DNA of 64,000 bases from NCBI RefSeq assembly GCF_004664715.2, contig NC_051083.1, positions 116,074,534 to 116,138,533 on the forward strand, in the 5' to 3' direction. This DNA comes from Peromyscus leucopus (taxonomy: Eukaryota > Chordata > Mammalia > Rodentia > Cricetidae). Numbering within the stretch: the stretch's first letter is position 1; the number at the start of each line of letters is the position of its first letter. The notes under the pieces were generated by a model, which saw only the letters and a list, made by a program, of their open reading frames with translations, was not told where the DNA came from and searched no databases. Below are positions 13,101-23,940 of this stretch, piece after piece. Made by a program: the position numbers and the translations under genes.

Positions 13101-13638
13101 AAAAACTAATTGTAAAAGAAAAAGAAAAACCAAACAATGCTGAAACTTCAAACAGGATTACATGCCCAAGTTATACAACAATAATCGCAAAAATAGATTA
13201 AAAAACCCAAACACCGATTACATAGTTAAATCCACACAGGAAAATGAAAGAAAATGATAGGAGGTGGCTATGATTTCTCTGAAACACATAAAGCCTGTAA
13301 GTTGAAGATCAAATGTCACAGGATTTAGAGAAAAAGAGTCACTTCAAAGATTGTACAGGCAGAAAGTTCATCTCTTGCAGAGAAAATGAGCAGTAAATAA
13401 ATGATGTTCTGGGAACAAAGTCATGTTTTTAAAAAACTATCCCCAAGTTCCAAATGTACATAAGTACCTGGTATCCACAGTTCACAAAAATATGGTTTAG
13501 AAAATGGCAGTACTTGTAATCACTTCATATAGTTATGTTAACAGAAATAAAATTATTTCTATATTTCCCTAGCATGGAAGAATTTCTTCATAACCAAGGA
13601 GCTGACATATAATATACTTTTTTTTTTAAAATTTTCAG

Positions 13639-13758
13639 ATTTTCAAGTTTCTCCTATCACATGGTAATGGTATAATCAAATTGCGAATTGGCAAGTACAT
13701 TCCTGATCCAATCCTGAGTTGTATGTCACCAGATGCCCAACTGCTACTTGGCTGCAAG
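13639..13758 (+). other. Exon-like open segment on the opposite strand
   Basis: A T-rich tract ending TTTTCAG at 13632..13638 precedes 120 nt, and GTAGGA follows directly at 13759. The segment is exactly 40 codons and is open in the frame starting at its first base. The translation (ending ..DAQLLLGCK) resembles no family I know. It is on the strand opposite Mbnl3, so it could belong to an antisense transcript or be chance. Confidence 0.15.
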
Positions 13759-14181
13759 GTAGGAGAGAAATGACCTTGAGCTACGGTCCTATAAAACATT
13801 TTAGGTAAATTAAATTAGTTGAAGTTATTTTTAAAAAATAATCCATTTTGAGGCTGAACAACTAGTACAATATTTCCGGGTGATTGGTAACAGATATCAC
13901 CAGCTAGCCAGAGCAATTTACTACTAAGTACATAACAACATCAGACATCAGGGAGCATTACAAAAAATCAGCCACCAGTCTGGCTAGCTAACCCAACAAT
14001 GTGGTGTTGGGGAAAAAGAATGAAAAGGGAACAGAGACAACCCAGTGTTCTGTTGCTTGGGAATTGAGCAAAGCTATCCTCCTAATGTTAAATAACATCC
14101 TAAGCCAATAGTATCTCCTTTCTGGTCCCCACTTTGGAACAAACAGTCTAAATGATTAACAATAAACTAAGAGTATGAGTC

Positions 14182-14300
14182 AGGCATTATGGCTCCTATC
14201 AGTAATCTCAGCAATTGGGACATGAGAATTGTTTAGAACTAGAGAATAGTCTGGGCTACTCTAAGACCCCATCGCCAACAATAACCACGGAAAAAGCTAA
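14182..14300 (+). mobile_element. B1-like SINE (strongly diverged)
   Basis: 'caggcattatggctcctatc' then 'agtctgggctactctaagac' keeps B1 order only. Confidence 0.5.
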
Positions 14301-15111
14301 ACATGAACCATAAATTTTAATTTAAATGCTTTTTTTATATTTTCTCCATTTTTTTCTTCTCATGTAATAAAGACTCAAATGATTGGAATCATCAGGGGCT
14401 TCTGATAATTTTGTAGTGATCTTGAGAAATTAACTCTCTCTCTCAATAATTCTTCAGTTTCCTCATGCATAAATGGTAAAAGTTTTTAATTGAATAGTCT
14501 TTCAGCAGTCAAAATTCTTGATTTCCTAGTTTTGTTTGAAATGCTATAGACATGAGAACTTCTTTAAATTAATTATCTGAACCACTGAGCCTTTGGGAGC
14601 CAGTTGGGGAAATTTAAATAAAGCCACTACTTTAGGAGCTTTGCTTAGTGCTAATTTTCTGGTTTTGATAATTGTATTATGAGTGGAATGCAAGTTGTTG
14701 ACACTAGAGGAATCTGGGTGGAATGTACAGGGAGCGCTTCTGTTAGTTTTGCAATTTTTCTGTAAGTCTAAATTCATTTCAAAACAAAAAGTTGAAATAA
14801 ACTAAGGCTGTTTGGGTACTAATCATGCATCTATTTTTCATTCAAGAGATTTTTGAAAATTTCCCCAAAAGACTATTATAAATGAAGGAGTATTCCTTTC
14901 TAAGGGCAGTATCAAAGAAGATATTTTAAAGTAAAACATTATTTTCCATGACTCTCTTTATAGTAGAGACAAACCTCTCTGCTAGAGTTCACAATTGGTT
15001 TGGTTCTATGTTTTGTGTAACCCTTGAGATTTTATGTTGCTAATGGTCTGATTTCTGGCAAGCTGTGCCTAAGCAAACATAGATGAGCAAATATTAAGTT
15101 AAAAATGTCTT
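14301..15111. other. Unique intron sequence
   Basis: No feature recognised. Confidence 0.35.
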
Positions 15112-15190
15112 TTCCTGTGTGGTGCTGGAGATTGAACCCAGGGCCTTGACTGTGCTGGTCAAACAACCACTGTGCTAGGCCTTAGCTCCC
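15112..15190 (-). mobile_element. ID/B4-like SINE fragment
   Basis: 'gtgctggagattgaacccag' to 'actgtgctaggccttagctc' is an antisense ID body. Confidence 0.6.
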
Positions 15191-17499
15191 AAATATTTAA
15201 GTTTTAAGCTAGTGAAAACTGCTGTGATTGGTGGCTATAAATATAGAACATATGGATCGTAGGGCCAATTATTACCTACAATGGGTAGAGTTATATTGCT
15301 ATGTCTATATAACAAGTTTCACTTGTCATATTATCACTGTACTTGTAATCATACATGAAGTTTGAAGACATGGTTTAGAGGTCTTTGGTGTGTATCACTC
15401 TCCCAGTTCTCATCATTCAAGAATATGTATGGATCGACATAATTATCCTCTAGGATTATGACTGCTCTTATGGCTTAACTAGCAAGTAGTTTTTACAAAA
15501 CTACCCAAAGTAGTGATTATGCCAGGTAGATATAACTGCTGTTGATCTGTTATAATGAAATACTAGTTGCACTTACTTATTTCCTGCATAGCAGGTGAGT
15601 GATATCATATACTGCTTCAAGAAAAGAGTGGAAGAAGGTTCAAGACATGCCTGATATTTTTTTGATGTAGAGTAAGCTGGCTATGAAAACAAGCACAAGT
15701 AGATGATCTTTTGTTAAATCTAAGGAGAATTCATTTAAAATGCCAATCTAAATCAATGACAGCAAGTAATTCCAAGAAACCAGTATAAAATGGGTTAAAC
15801 AATACTAAAGGTAAGTTTTGAAATAAATGTACCAAGAAGATAAGGCAATTGAGTAAAAAACAGTGGCATAGTAACATGACATGAAACTCTTCTATGTAGC
15901 TGAGAATTAGTCTACAGGCTTCACAAGCTAGATTCCTATCTGAAAATGGCACAACCTTCATCATTAAACATGCAGCATTTATACAGTTATGAGCACAACT
16001 CTTAAAGCACAATGCACGATCATCCATTCAGCTCAACCTCCTATTTTCATGACCTCCTCTCATTATGAGGTGAAAATAGGACACAGTACCTATTGTACCT
16101 ATTATGTAGGCAAAGAACCATCATCTGGTTGAGTAGCTAGTGCTAATGGAATGAACACACATACATACACACACACTCATGCGCACACTCACGACCCAAA
16201 AAAAAAAAAAACAAAACCCACAGCCCACAAACCATCAAATGACTGTTTCATTTCTTTAACCACTGATAAAAAAGTACACAGATAAATTTTAATGGAGTTT
16301 CAATTATACAAATTCAAGAGGAGCAACAAATGTGGTAGGAGTACAATCAGCATAGGTCAATTACCCTCATCTAAGTATAGCGTTCATGCATAACTTGGGT
16401 AAGGTGCAACATAAAAAAGAACTACAAAGCTTTTTTACAGACATGGAACTAGGATGAATGTGCTATCTAAATGGCAAATTAAATATACAAAACCTTTTAA
16501 TATTTTTTATATTAAATATATAATTCTTTATATATTTGAAATATTGAGGTTTTCATGAAAAATTAAAACTGTAAGGATTATGTAAAGCATCTTTATCTTG
16601 TGTGACTGATCATCAAGATATTAACATAATGCCTGAATTATTTTAAGAGCAATGGATCTAGGAGAGTATATAGCATATGAAAATAATTAAGTGATATATT
16701 TATTCTCATTAGTCATTATTTAGTACCTAAATTAAACATGTCCCAAGCTATAATGCCCAGTATGTGTTTTGTAAACAACTATTTTTCATATTATTTTCCT
16801 CAATGTGTTTACTTTATAGTAAGTACTCTTTTGCCTTTAATAGAAACAGTGACCTAAAGTATATCAAATATTAGGGAAATCATACATATCTCTCATTCTC
16901 TGATGCCTAGAAAGACAGAATGTACAGTCTGTGATGAATTCCCTACCACAGAATAAAGCACAGAACAGTGATGTGTAAATTCTAGAAATAAAATAGCAAT
17001 GGATTTGGGCACATGAGCTTGCAGCATTTAGTAATAAACTCTACCTAAATGGAACCCTTTTTAAAAGCTCCTAAAACAAACACTTCACTAATTGCAAGAA
17101 AATAACCTTATACTTGATTCACTTTGTAGTTATAATTTTTGTTTCTCATTTGTGTTGTCTCTTTGGAATCTCCAAACATTATGAAAGTTAGGTAGTGAAG
17201 GCATTATGTGTTTATTAAAGAAAACATCACTCAAGGTTTGAGAGAACAAGGACTTTAAGGATCAGATTAGTGGGGCTCACGCGGACTCTATTTTAGATCT
17301 CTAGAACCAAGATGGCAAAGAGCCTAGTGCTCTGGACTTGCAATAGCTCTGGGTGAAAGATGTCACTATTTAGCTCAGTGCTCTGTTTTCCCTCAAGACA
17401 CAACCTAGTCCTGTAGCAACAGACTGAAAGCAATACACAGAAGATGACTGTAGATAGAGCATGAATGAGTAAAAATGAAGAAAGAAATAAGCTCTTCTT
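15191..17499. other. Unique intron sequence with a CA/A tract
   Basis: Contains an ACAC/ACAT-rich tract with a poly(A) run at 16158..16218. Otherwise AT-rich with no recognised gene or element. Confidence 0.4.
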
Positions 17500-17612
17500 T
17501 TGAAAGAGGGTCTCATTATGTTGCCCTAGCTGTCCTGAAACTTGATATGTAGACCAGTCTGGTCTTGAACTCTGCCTCCTGAATTCTGGGAAAAAAGTTG
17601 TATGGCACCAAT
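17500..17612 (-). mobile_element. B1 SINE (diverged)
   Basis: 'gaaagagggtctcattatgt' to 'cttgaactctgcctcctgaa' is antisense B1. Confidence 0.6.
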
Positions 17613-17771
17613 GAAAAAAATAACATTTTTAGTTTTTAGATCTGCTTGAAATAAAAGCTGTTCAGAGTTTTTCAATTTAATAATATCTTTTTATCCATAA
17701 TAAGATTCTACTATTGAACTGGAATGGTTCACAATAAAAACTAGCAACCAAGAACTAAGTAAAACTATGTA

Positions 17772-18085
17772 GGTTTGTTGAGCATCCATAATCTGAAAAG
17801 TCAAAAAGTTTCAAAATCCAATGTTTCTAAGCACCAATGTAATAACACAATTCAAAAATTCTATATATGACTTCATATTACATTCAATCAACAGATGAAC
17901 TAAAATACTGTATTAAAATGACCTATGGCTTATATGTATATATGGAGATATGTAGATATATATGATATAAATGAATTTCCTATTTAAAGTTGGATCACAT
18001 TCCAAAGATATCTCATTATGTACATGAAAATATGCCCATATCTGAAAAACTCTGAAGTCTAAAGCACTTCTGGCCCCAATCATGA
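17772..18085. mobile_element. Ancient DNA transposon, copy 1
   Basis: Starts 'gttgagcatccataatctga' and ends with an inverted counterpart, 'atctgaaaaactctgaagtc'. It contains 'ccaaagatatctcattatgt'. The same layout recurs at 38570 and 45850. I think it is a Tigger-like MER element; the family name is uncertain. Confidence 0.5.
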
Positions 18086-18095
18086 GAATTATTTG

Positions 18096-18445
18096 CTGTG
18101 AATATCGCTCTGTATGCTGTGAATGTGTTGTTCTGACTGGTTAATAAATAAAGTGCTGATTGGTCAGTAGCCAGGCAGGAAGTATAGGTGGGACAAAGAG
18201 AGAGGAGAATTCTGGGAACAGGAAGGCTGACTCAGGAGTTGCCAGCCAGACATAGAGGAAGCAAAATGTAAAGATACCGGTAAGCCACGAATCATGTGGC
18301 AAGGTATAGATTTATAGAAATGGGTTAATTTAAGATACAAGAACTAGATAGCAAGAAGCCTGCCACAGCCATACAGTTTATAAGTAATATAAGTCTCTGT
18401 GTGTTTACTTGGGTCTGAGCAGCTGCAGGAGCTGGCTGGACACAG
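18096..18445 (+). mobile_element. LTR-like muroid repeat
   Basis: Characteristic order: 'tgtgaatatcgctctgtatg', 'ttaataaataaagtgctgat', 'agaaatgggttaatttaaga', 'ataagtctctgtgtgtttac'. This is a widely repeated muroid element beginning with TG. I believe it is an LTR, but I cannot name it safely. Confidence 0.5.
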
Positions 18446-18602
18446 GAAAACTTCAACTAAAATCATTCATAGTAAAGCATTTGAAAACATATTCTGAGTA
18501 AGCTAGCAAACAAAGAAATGGATCTCTAATAGCCAATGCAGCCAGTAACAAAAATGTTAGTGAGGTGAAGTTGATCATGATGACAGTCACATAGTAACAA
18601 GA

Positions 18603-18955
18603 ATTTTTTTTTTAATTCAAGGCCCTCTGAATGTGGGTGACAGTTGTGATGCTTGATCAGTTTATAGGACTCCTGGCAGGGGGACTAGGACTTATCCCAG
18701 GTGTACAAACTGGCTTTTTAGCACCCATTCCCTACAGTGGGATACCTGGATCAGCTTTGATCAAGGGGAGAGAGGCTTAATTGGGTATGCCAGACTTTGC
18801 TGACTATCCAAGGTAGGCCTTATCCATTCTGAGCAGTGGGTGGGGGTAGGATGGGGGGAAGTGGAGGGGGTAGTAAGAAAAGAGGAGAGAGGGGGAACTG
18901 GGGAGAGCATGTAAAATGAAATTTTTTTAAAATAAATAAAAAGTAAGAAAAAATT
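18603..18955 (+). mobile_element. L1 3' end, 5'-truncated
   Basis: 'ggccctctgaatgtgggtga', 'ggcagggggactaggactta', a G/A-rich block, then 'gcatgtaaaatgaaattttt' with an A-rich tail: a muroid L1 3' UTR. Confidence 0.75.
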
Positions 18956-19481
18956 CTTGTTAAGCCTATTTCATCTGGCTGTAATCTCAAAAATCATTTC
19001 AAATGCATGATGTCAAATCTATTAATTAAACCAAGAATCCATCCACACTTTTTGCATCTCTGTTTTAATTTGGATATTCTTATCCTTACTTTAAGGTAAC
19101 TATGAAAACAAATACATTCTCATGTTACACAATCATTTATGTCTTACTATATATAACACCCACATGCCTTCATAATTTTGCTTTACTCAAGCTTTACAAC
19201 TTTGGCAGTTAAGATTTCCTTGATACTTACAAATCAGAAGTTGTTCAATCGTGTGTTCAAGAAGAAAATTTAGTGAAGTTATTTTTATAACAATATGCCT
19301 AATCTTCCTGAACAATGGGGTTTTAAGTTATATGCTTTGTCTTACTTTATTTATCCTCTGAGAGCTGACTGGTCTCAGGCATTATCTTACTAATATGCAT
19401 AATAAGCTATATGTATACTGTAATTCATCAAAAAGTTTCTTTGTTGCATGATAATTCTTACTGTGTTAAAAAATCCTAATT
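18956..19481. other. Unique intron sequence
   Basis: No feature recognised. Confidence 0.35.
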
Positions 19482-19712
19482 TCATGAGCTGGGAAGATGG
19501 CTCAGTGATTAAAAGCACTTGTTGTTCTTGCTGAGGACCCAGGTTTGATTCTAAGAACCTACATGTTGGTTCACAACCATTAGTAACTCCAGTTCTGGAG
19601 GATACGATGCCCTTTCTGGCCTCCATGGGTACCCACTATGCACATTCTGCACATACTTATAGGCAAGCAAAATATTCACAGATATAATAAAATGAATAAG
19701 CATAATAAATTT
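19482..19712 (+). mobile_element. B2 SINE
   Basis: 'gctgggaagatggctcagtg' through 'gcccttt ctggcctcc' to an (ATAA)n tail; a full-length older copy. Confidence 0.85.
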
Positions 19713-19764
19713 TTTAAAGTCTAAATTCTATATAGAAATTAAAATCCCATGAGATGGTAAATTA

Positions 19765-19890
19765 TTCAGGTGTGGTGGTGCATGTCTGCAATCCCAGCAC
19801 TCAGGAAGCAGAGGCAGGAGGGTTACTATAAATTCAAGGCTAGCTTATTCTATGTAGTAAGTTACAAACCAGAGATACATATGGAGAAGT
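19765..19890 (+). mobile_element. B1 SINE
   Basis: 'caggtgtggtggtgcatgtc' then 'cccagcactcaggaagcaga' and 'ttcaaggctagcttattcta'. It lies 270 bp downstream of exon 2. Confidence 0.75.
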
Positions 19891-20155
19891 AGCTTAAACT
19901 TCATCTAGCATATAATACCTCAGACCTACAAAAATTCATGAGTTTTTATTTTATAAGTATATCTATTTTGATAAGTAGACTTTGGCAGAATGAGCCTCTT
20001 ACTGGCTTAGTTCAGCACACAGAAAGGCTGTATCTACTCTTAAAGCAAGTAACACATAATTTAATGCTCTTATTAATTTTACTCTTTTCTAGTACATCTT
20101 CCTTCTAAATGTCTAGAAATGAATACATTGAAGTAATTATGTGCATACACGTGGC

Positions 20156-20161
20156 ACTCAC
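20156..20161 (-). other. Mbnl3: Splice donor after Mbnl3 exon 2
   Basis: AAG|GTGAGT is a near-consensus U1 site directly after codon 59. The position matches the conserved junction inside zinc finger 2 of the muscleblind family. Confidence 0.93.
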
Positions 20162-20338
20162 CTTTAGAGAATCAAAACAGGCCACCACACGGCCATTTTC
20201 CACATGGCAAACTCTTGGCGGATGGGCAAACCTGCACTCTGCATCAGCTCGAGAGCAAGTTCCTCTCTGAAATTCTCTACAAACTTCTAAAGTCAGCCAC
20301 TTGGTATCTCGAATTAGAGCGACATTGACAGCTGTCAT
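20162..20338 (-). CDS. Mbnl3: Muscleblind-like 3, first coding exon (residues 1-59)
   Basis: This exon encodes the N terminus of an RNA-binding regulator of alternative splicing that recognises YGCY-type RNA motifs. The 59 codons read from [14 protein letters not shown] to VVACFDSLK. Finger 1 is a CX7CX6CX3H zinc finger with C20, C28, C35 and H39. C54 is the first ligand of finger 2, and the rest of that finger must come from the next exon. The last codon AAG is followed directly by GTGAGT, and MBNL1 and MBNL2 split at the same place (FDSLK, then GRC), so the junction is in phase 0. MBNL3 is chosen over MBNL1/2 because of [33 protein letters not shown] and the lack of the SCQVENGRVI variant. 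The ATG at 20338 has A at -3 and is the first ATG in the exon. The family is nuclear and cytoplasmic; MBNL3 is linked to restraint of muscle differentiation (established knowledge). The exon is intact with no frameshift. The remaining exons lie outside the window. Confidence 0.97.
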
Positions 20339-20418
20339 ATTGAAAGCAAAATGGCAATCAAGTGCACCCTCTTTCGGACAATAGTATGACAGTGGATGGT
20401 TCAAGGCGTTAAGCGAAT
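20339..20418 (-). other. Mbnl3: Mbnl3 exon 2, 5' untranslated part
   Basis: These 80 nt lie between the predicted acceptor and the start codon. They contain no ATG. The coding frame stays open up to the exon edge, but only through a TTG at 20404, so an N-terminal extension would need a non-AUG start. If exon 1 is spliced on as predicted, an in-frame TGA at 63129..63131 closes that frame. The stop codon of the junction-spanning upstream ORF lies at 20409..20411. Confidence 0.85.
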
Positions 20419-20472
20419 CTGAAACAAATGTGAAGTGAGAGCAGGTTGGTTTGGTGGAATGTGTTTGTTAGC
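20419..20472 (-). other. Mbnl3: Splice acceptor of Mbnl3 exon 2
   Basis: On the minus strand the sequence reads ..cacttcacatttgtttcag, then ATTCGCTTAACG. This is a pyrimidine-rich stretch ending in CAG at 20419..20421. A CTAAC branch-point match lies at 20467..20471, with the branch A at 20468 about 49 nt from the exon, slightly further than usual. TGCT motifs (YGCY, the motif class bound by MBNL proteins) occur in the acceptor region. That is compatible with self-regulation but is not evidence for it. Confidence 0.85.
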
Positions 20473-22159
20473 ACGTAGGTTCTCACTGAAGTCAAATCTG
20501 ATCTGGTCAGACACAAAAAGCCACTTACTAAGTCAACTTTGTATCAGAATACCCAAGAATCAAATTAGAGACCAAGTCCTAAGAAGGCAACTAGAAAGGT
20601 TAAGATATTGAATGCTATATGTTGTTCCTTTGCTGAATTTGCTTCAAATAACTGGCAGACTTTCAAAGAATTCTATGCTGTCTAGTTGAGGTTTTCAATT
20701 ATTCTTACAAAAAGCATATGTTGCTGGCTGCCCTTCAATGTGTGGAATGGTCTCAGATCAGGGGGAGAAAAGTCTGTTTCCCCAATTCTTTGCTCTGAAG
20801 AATAAGGTTGGGAGGATGTTATAACCTAAAAAATTGTTTTGCAAAATCAAGGGGATGGAAAATGACTAAGAAAACTGAGAATGAGAGAAAAAAATAAATG
20901 GGCAAGTTACTGACAGTGAACTACAAGCACAGCAAGTTTTGTAGGGGCAGGAGTGGGGGAGGGTGATTGGGAGAGGGCTTGGATAGAGAGCTCTAGAGTA
21001 GAATCCAAGCAGCAGAGTTTTCAGAAAAGGCACTTTTCAGAACCTGCAAGAAAAAAATAAATGAAATTAGCTAAAACACTACAATGCTTCCTTTCAAACT
21101 CTAGACTTGGAAAGAAAGGTAACTGTAACTTCTGTAAAACAGGAAGCATCTACACACTGACACTGCAAGAGTCAGCTATGACCAATAAAAGAGCACTTTC
21201 CAGTATACAGCTAGCTTTTCAGAGTAAAAGCAAGCAATTGCTTAGATACTGTTGTAGTGCAAAACTGGGTAACATCCCAATCTCTTAAAAATGATACTTT
21301 ACTTTTTGATATGTTCAGGGTAGAAAGTCATTGTGGAGTCCACTATGCAGAAAGTGCCATGACAGCCCCTTACACAATCAATTTACTTGTATGTGTCTGG
21401 TTTTTAGAGGCTCTAGGAATCTGTGTTTAAACTAAACTTATCATCGTCTGATTGCAGCCTCGATTATTTGTTCTCAAAATTCAGAGCACAGGAATTTCTG
21501 AGAAAATGTAAGTTGCTCTGAAAGGTGACATGTATGCATAGGAAACATACATGAAACAATCATGACACAACTAGCTGGAGACTCACTTCATACCAAATAA
21601 AATGGGGGATGGAAAGAGAAAATGTGCTTTCAATTTTAGAAAATTCTTTGGGAATAAAGGACTGTTTTTCCTGGGTGTATTTTTTCGGGCTACTTCTTAA
21701 TCTTCATGAAAGAAAGATTCCAACATACACAAGTAGGTGAGATAGAAAGCACTATTGAGCAACATGTTAGATATTATGCAGCTTGAAGATTTGCAGTTAG
21801 CCCAGTGTCAACCAGCAACAGTGGCAAGCAACTCAGCTGAAAAGAAACATGCAAGGTTAGTTTGCTGGTGCTATACCATGCACACAACCTGAAGTAAGAG
21901 TAAAGCAAAAGTCAGCTCTAAGCAGCAAATAAAGCAACTGTTTGTTAATGTCATCCAAAGTGGACTTAAAACCCTTGAAAATAGTTCACTTAATTTTTAA
22001 ACATGTTCAACAACTTTTTGTTTGTCTTTTCCATAGTCCAGAAGAAATTCAACATTACTGGACTTGCAGTTACCATTGGGAAATTAAAATTACTTCTTGT
22101 GTTGTGTTTCCTGTAATGCACATACTACAAATAAATGCTTCTTTTAAAAGCTTAACAAC
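20473..22159. other. Unique sequence upstream of Mbnl3 exon 2
   Basis: Free of recognisable SINEs or LINEs. Such an interval next to an exon may carry splicing signals, but no specific element can be supported. Confidence 0.35.
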
Positions 22160-22236
22160 AAAAAGAAAGAACGAAAGAAAGAAGGAACAAAAGAAAGAAA
22201 GAAAGGAAGGAAGGAAGGAAGGAAGAAAGAAAGAAA
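22160..22236. repeat. (GAAA)n/(GGAA)n purine tract
   Basis: About 77 nt nearly pure purine on the plus strand, with GAAA, GAAC and five GGAA/GAAG units. Capable of triplex (H-DNA) formation. Confidence 0.85.
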
Positions 22237-22702
22237 CTCTGTTGAGTAATGGGAACAGCTATTCCAAGCTTTCTTGTAGTCATCGTAGACATTAAATCTT
22301 AGCAATGTTAGTTAACTAAGTTAATGTACAAGAGTAAAGCCAGTTCATATATTTTAAGTGGCTCAGTATATTATGGAAAGTACACTGAGAGAGTGTGCTC
22401 CAGTGGTGTTTAAGTTTACATTCACACTTAATCCTACAGCTAAATAACATAGGCCGCCTGAACATATATGACAGAAAAACAAGCATGAAAAAATGTTTAT
22501 AAGGGTCGAGGATTTGCTCTGAACATAAACAGTGAAGATCTGGAGAAAGACTTTTCTACAGAGGTCCATCATATAGAGATAGGTATAAATTATAAATTTT
22601 AATTTGAACTCACACAAATGAAAAATGCAAAAAGGAACTGGCCTCTGGCCATGCATTCTATGTAACATCAAGAGTGGGAGTGGGAGGACTGCGTTTGGTT
22701 TG

Positions 22703-22704
<2 letters not shown>

Positions 22705-22742
<38 letters not shown>

Positions 22743-22800
22743 GCCTACGACCTTGGATAGGACCCTGGCCAATTCCTCGATACAGTTCCAGCCAGCACAT
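22705..22800 (-). mobile_element. Short poly(A)-tailed retrocopy of unknown source
   Basis: A pure T37 (22705..22741) abuts about 57 bp of non-repetitive sequence. On the minus strand this reads as a short insert ending ..tccaaggtcgtaggcc followed by A37. The long unbroken tail suggests a young L1-mediated insertion. There is weak resemblance to the middle of U6 snRNA, not enough for a call. No clear target-site duplication found. Confidence 0.35.
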
Positions 22801-23835
22801 GTCTTCCTTCAGGGTGAAAATATTTGGGGAGCTGGCTCAGAAGAAATGAGGTACAACAACAAAAAGAGCTGGTAAGAATGTGGAGGTCTTTCATGCAGCT
22901 GTACTGGAAAGACTATGCATAAAAGCCTATATTCTTAAGATCCTCTTATTTGGGAGACAGTAAAACTTTAGCCTTGCTGCTTTGTATCTGAGCAACAGCA
23001 ATACAGTTTGGACTTTTCTGATTTATAGTTCTCCAATGCAAAGCATGAAATTAGTGCATTTGTTCTTGTCTGTATTACAGTTTTCACATGCTTGGATTGC
23101 ACTTATCTGTGAATCCCTCAAAAAGACTGCAGTTTTGGGTTGTTTTGGGACTTTTTCTGAAATGCTGAGAATGGAACCCTAAGACTTTCTCATGCTATCT
23201 CAAAATACACTAAACCATGAGTGATAAGTGAAATATTCTGATGAAAGAAATGAAACTCATAAAGTTAAACCACTTGTTTGACATTACTAAGCTCTGAGTG
23301 GTTGAGCCATGACCCCAGGCAATATCTTCTGACTCCAAGTCTTGTGCACATATCTCGACAGAGACATTTATCTCCCTTGGGAATCTTAAAAGAGGAAAGC
23401 TAGTCATTTTGTGGTATACTTAAGTTTCCTTCACAACATTCCTTTCTTGCCTGGTGTGCATCATCATTTTCATAATATCCCCAAGTTGTGCTGAACCAAC
23501 ATGTATTCAGTATCTGCTATGTGCCAGGCACTTATTGAGGATACTGATAAGATGTCTGGTTTTGTGGAATTTCCTATGTTTGTTTAGATAAAGAACTAAT
23601 CTAAGATGCAGAGAACTGGAAAGATTATATTAGAGTTGGTGAAGGGTTGGAAGTAGACAACAGATATTGTGAACTCAACACAAGCTTCTAACTCACTAAG
23701 CACTATGACTTAATACTCTTAAATCCACTTTCAAACACTTGCACAGAAGTGAGTCATGAAGAGAAATACTGAAGAATTACTCACACTAAGATTAATTGAT
23801 GCCTAGATTCTTCCTGGAGAGGATTCTACTGCTCT
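22801..23835. other. Unique intron sequence
   Basis: A MIR/L2-like scrap ('tatgtgccaggcacttattg') near 23518..23550. Otherwise nothing recognised. Confidence 0.35.
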
Positions 23836-23940
23836 CATCTTACAGATGGGAAAATGGAGGTAGGGAAGGTTAAGTAATTAACTTGCACAACTTCTCATAG
23901 CTAAGTAGGTGACAGAGCCATGCAGGCAGTTGGACTCCAT
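23836..23940 (-). mobile_element. MIR SINE fragment
   Basis: 'cttacagatgggaaaatgga', 'ggttaagtaattaacttgca', 'gtaggtgacagagccatgca' is the classic antisense MIR core. Confidence 0.65.

Larger units (their letters stand above)
1..20161 (-). other. Mbnl3: Mbnl3 intron 2 (5' part, continues outside the window)
   Basis: This is transcribed intronic sequence downstream of exon 2. I looked for the next exon, which should begin GRCTRENCKYLHPPP, and did not find it, so the intron exceeds 20.1 kb. Contents are SINEs, old L1 pieces, one LTR-like element, one DNA transposon copy and unique AT-rich sequence, annotated separately. Confidence 0.85.

Noticed and set aside
1..20161. Mbnl3 exon 3 inside the window
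   Set aside because: No minus-strand sequence encoding the expected GRCTRENCKYLHPP continuation was seen.
20105..20404. 99-residue frame covering Mbnl3 exon 2 with extra residues at both ends
   Set aside because: The N-terminal extension begins at TTG, not ATG, and the C-terminal residues after ..FDSLK are intron read-through past a consensus GTGAGT donor.
22363..22800. 145-codon minus-strand frame with a polylysine stretch
   Set aside because: The lysines come from the A37 retrotransposon tail. The frame joins an insert to unrelated flanking sequence.
22742..22800. U6 snRNA pseudogene
   Set aside because: Only a loose, gapped resemblance to the U6 middle region; the young tail does not fit such divergence.
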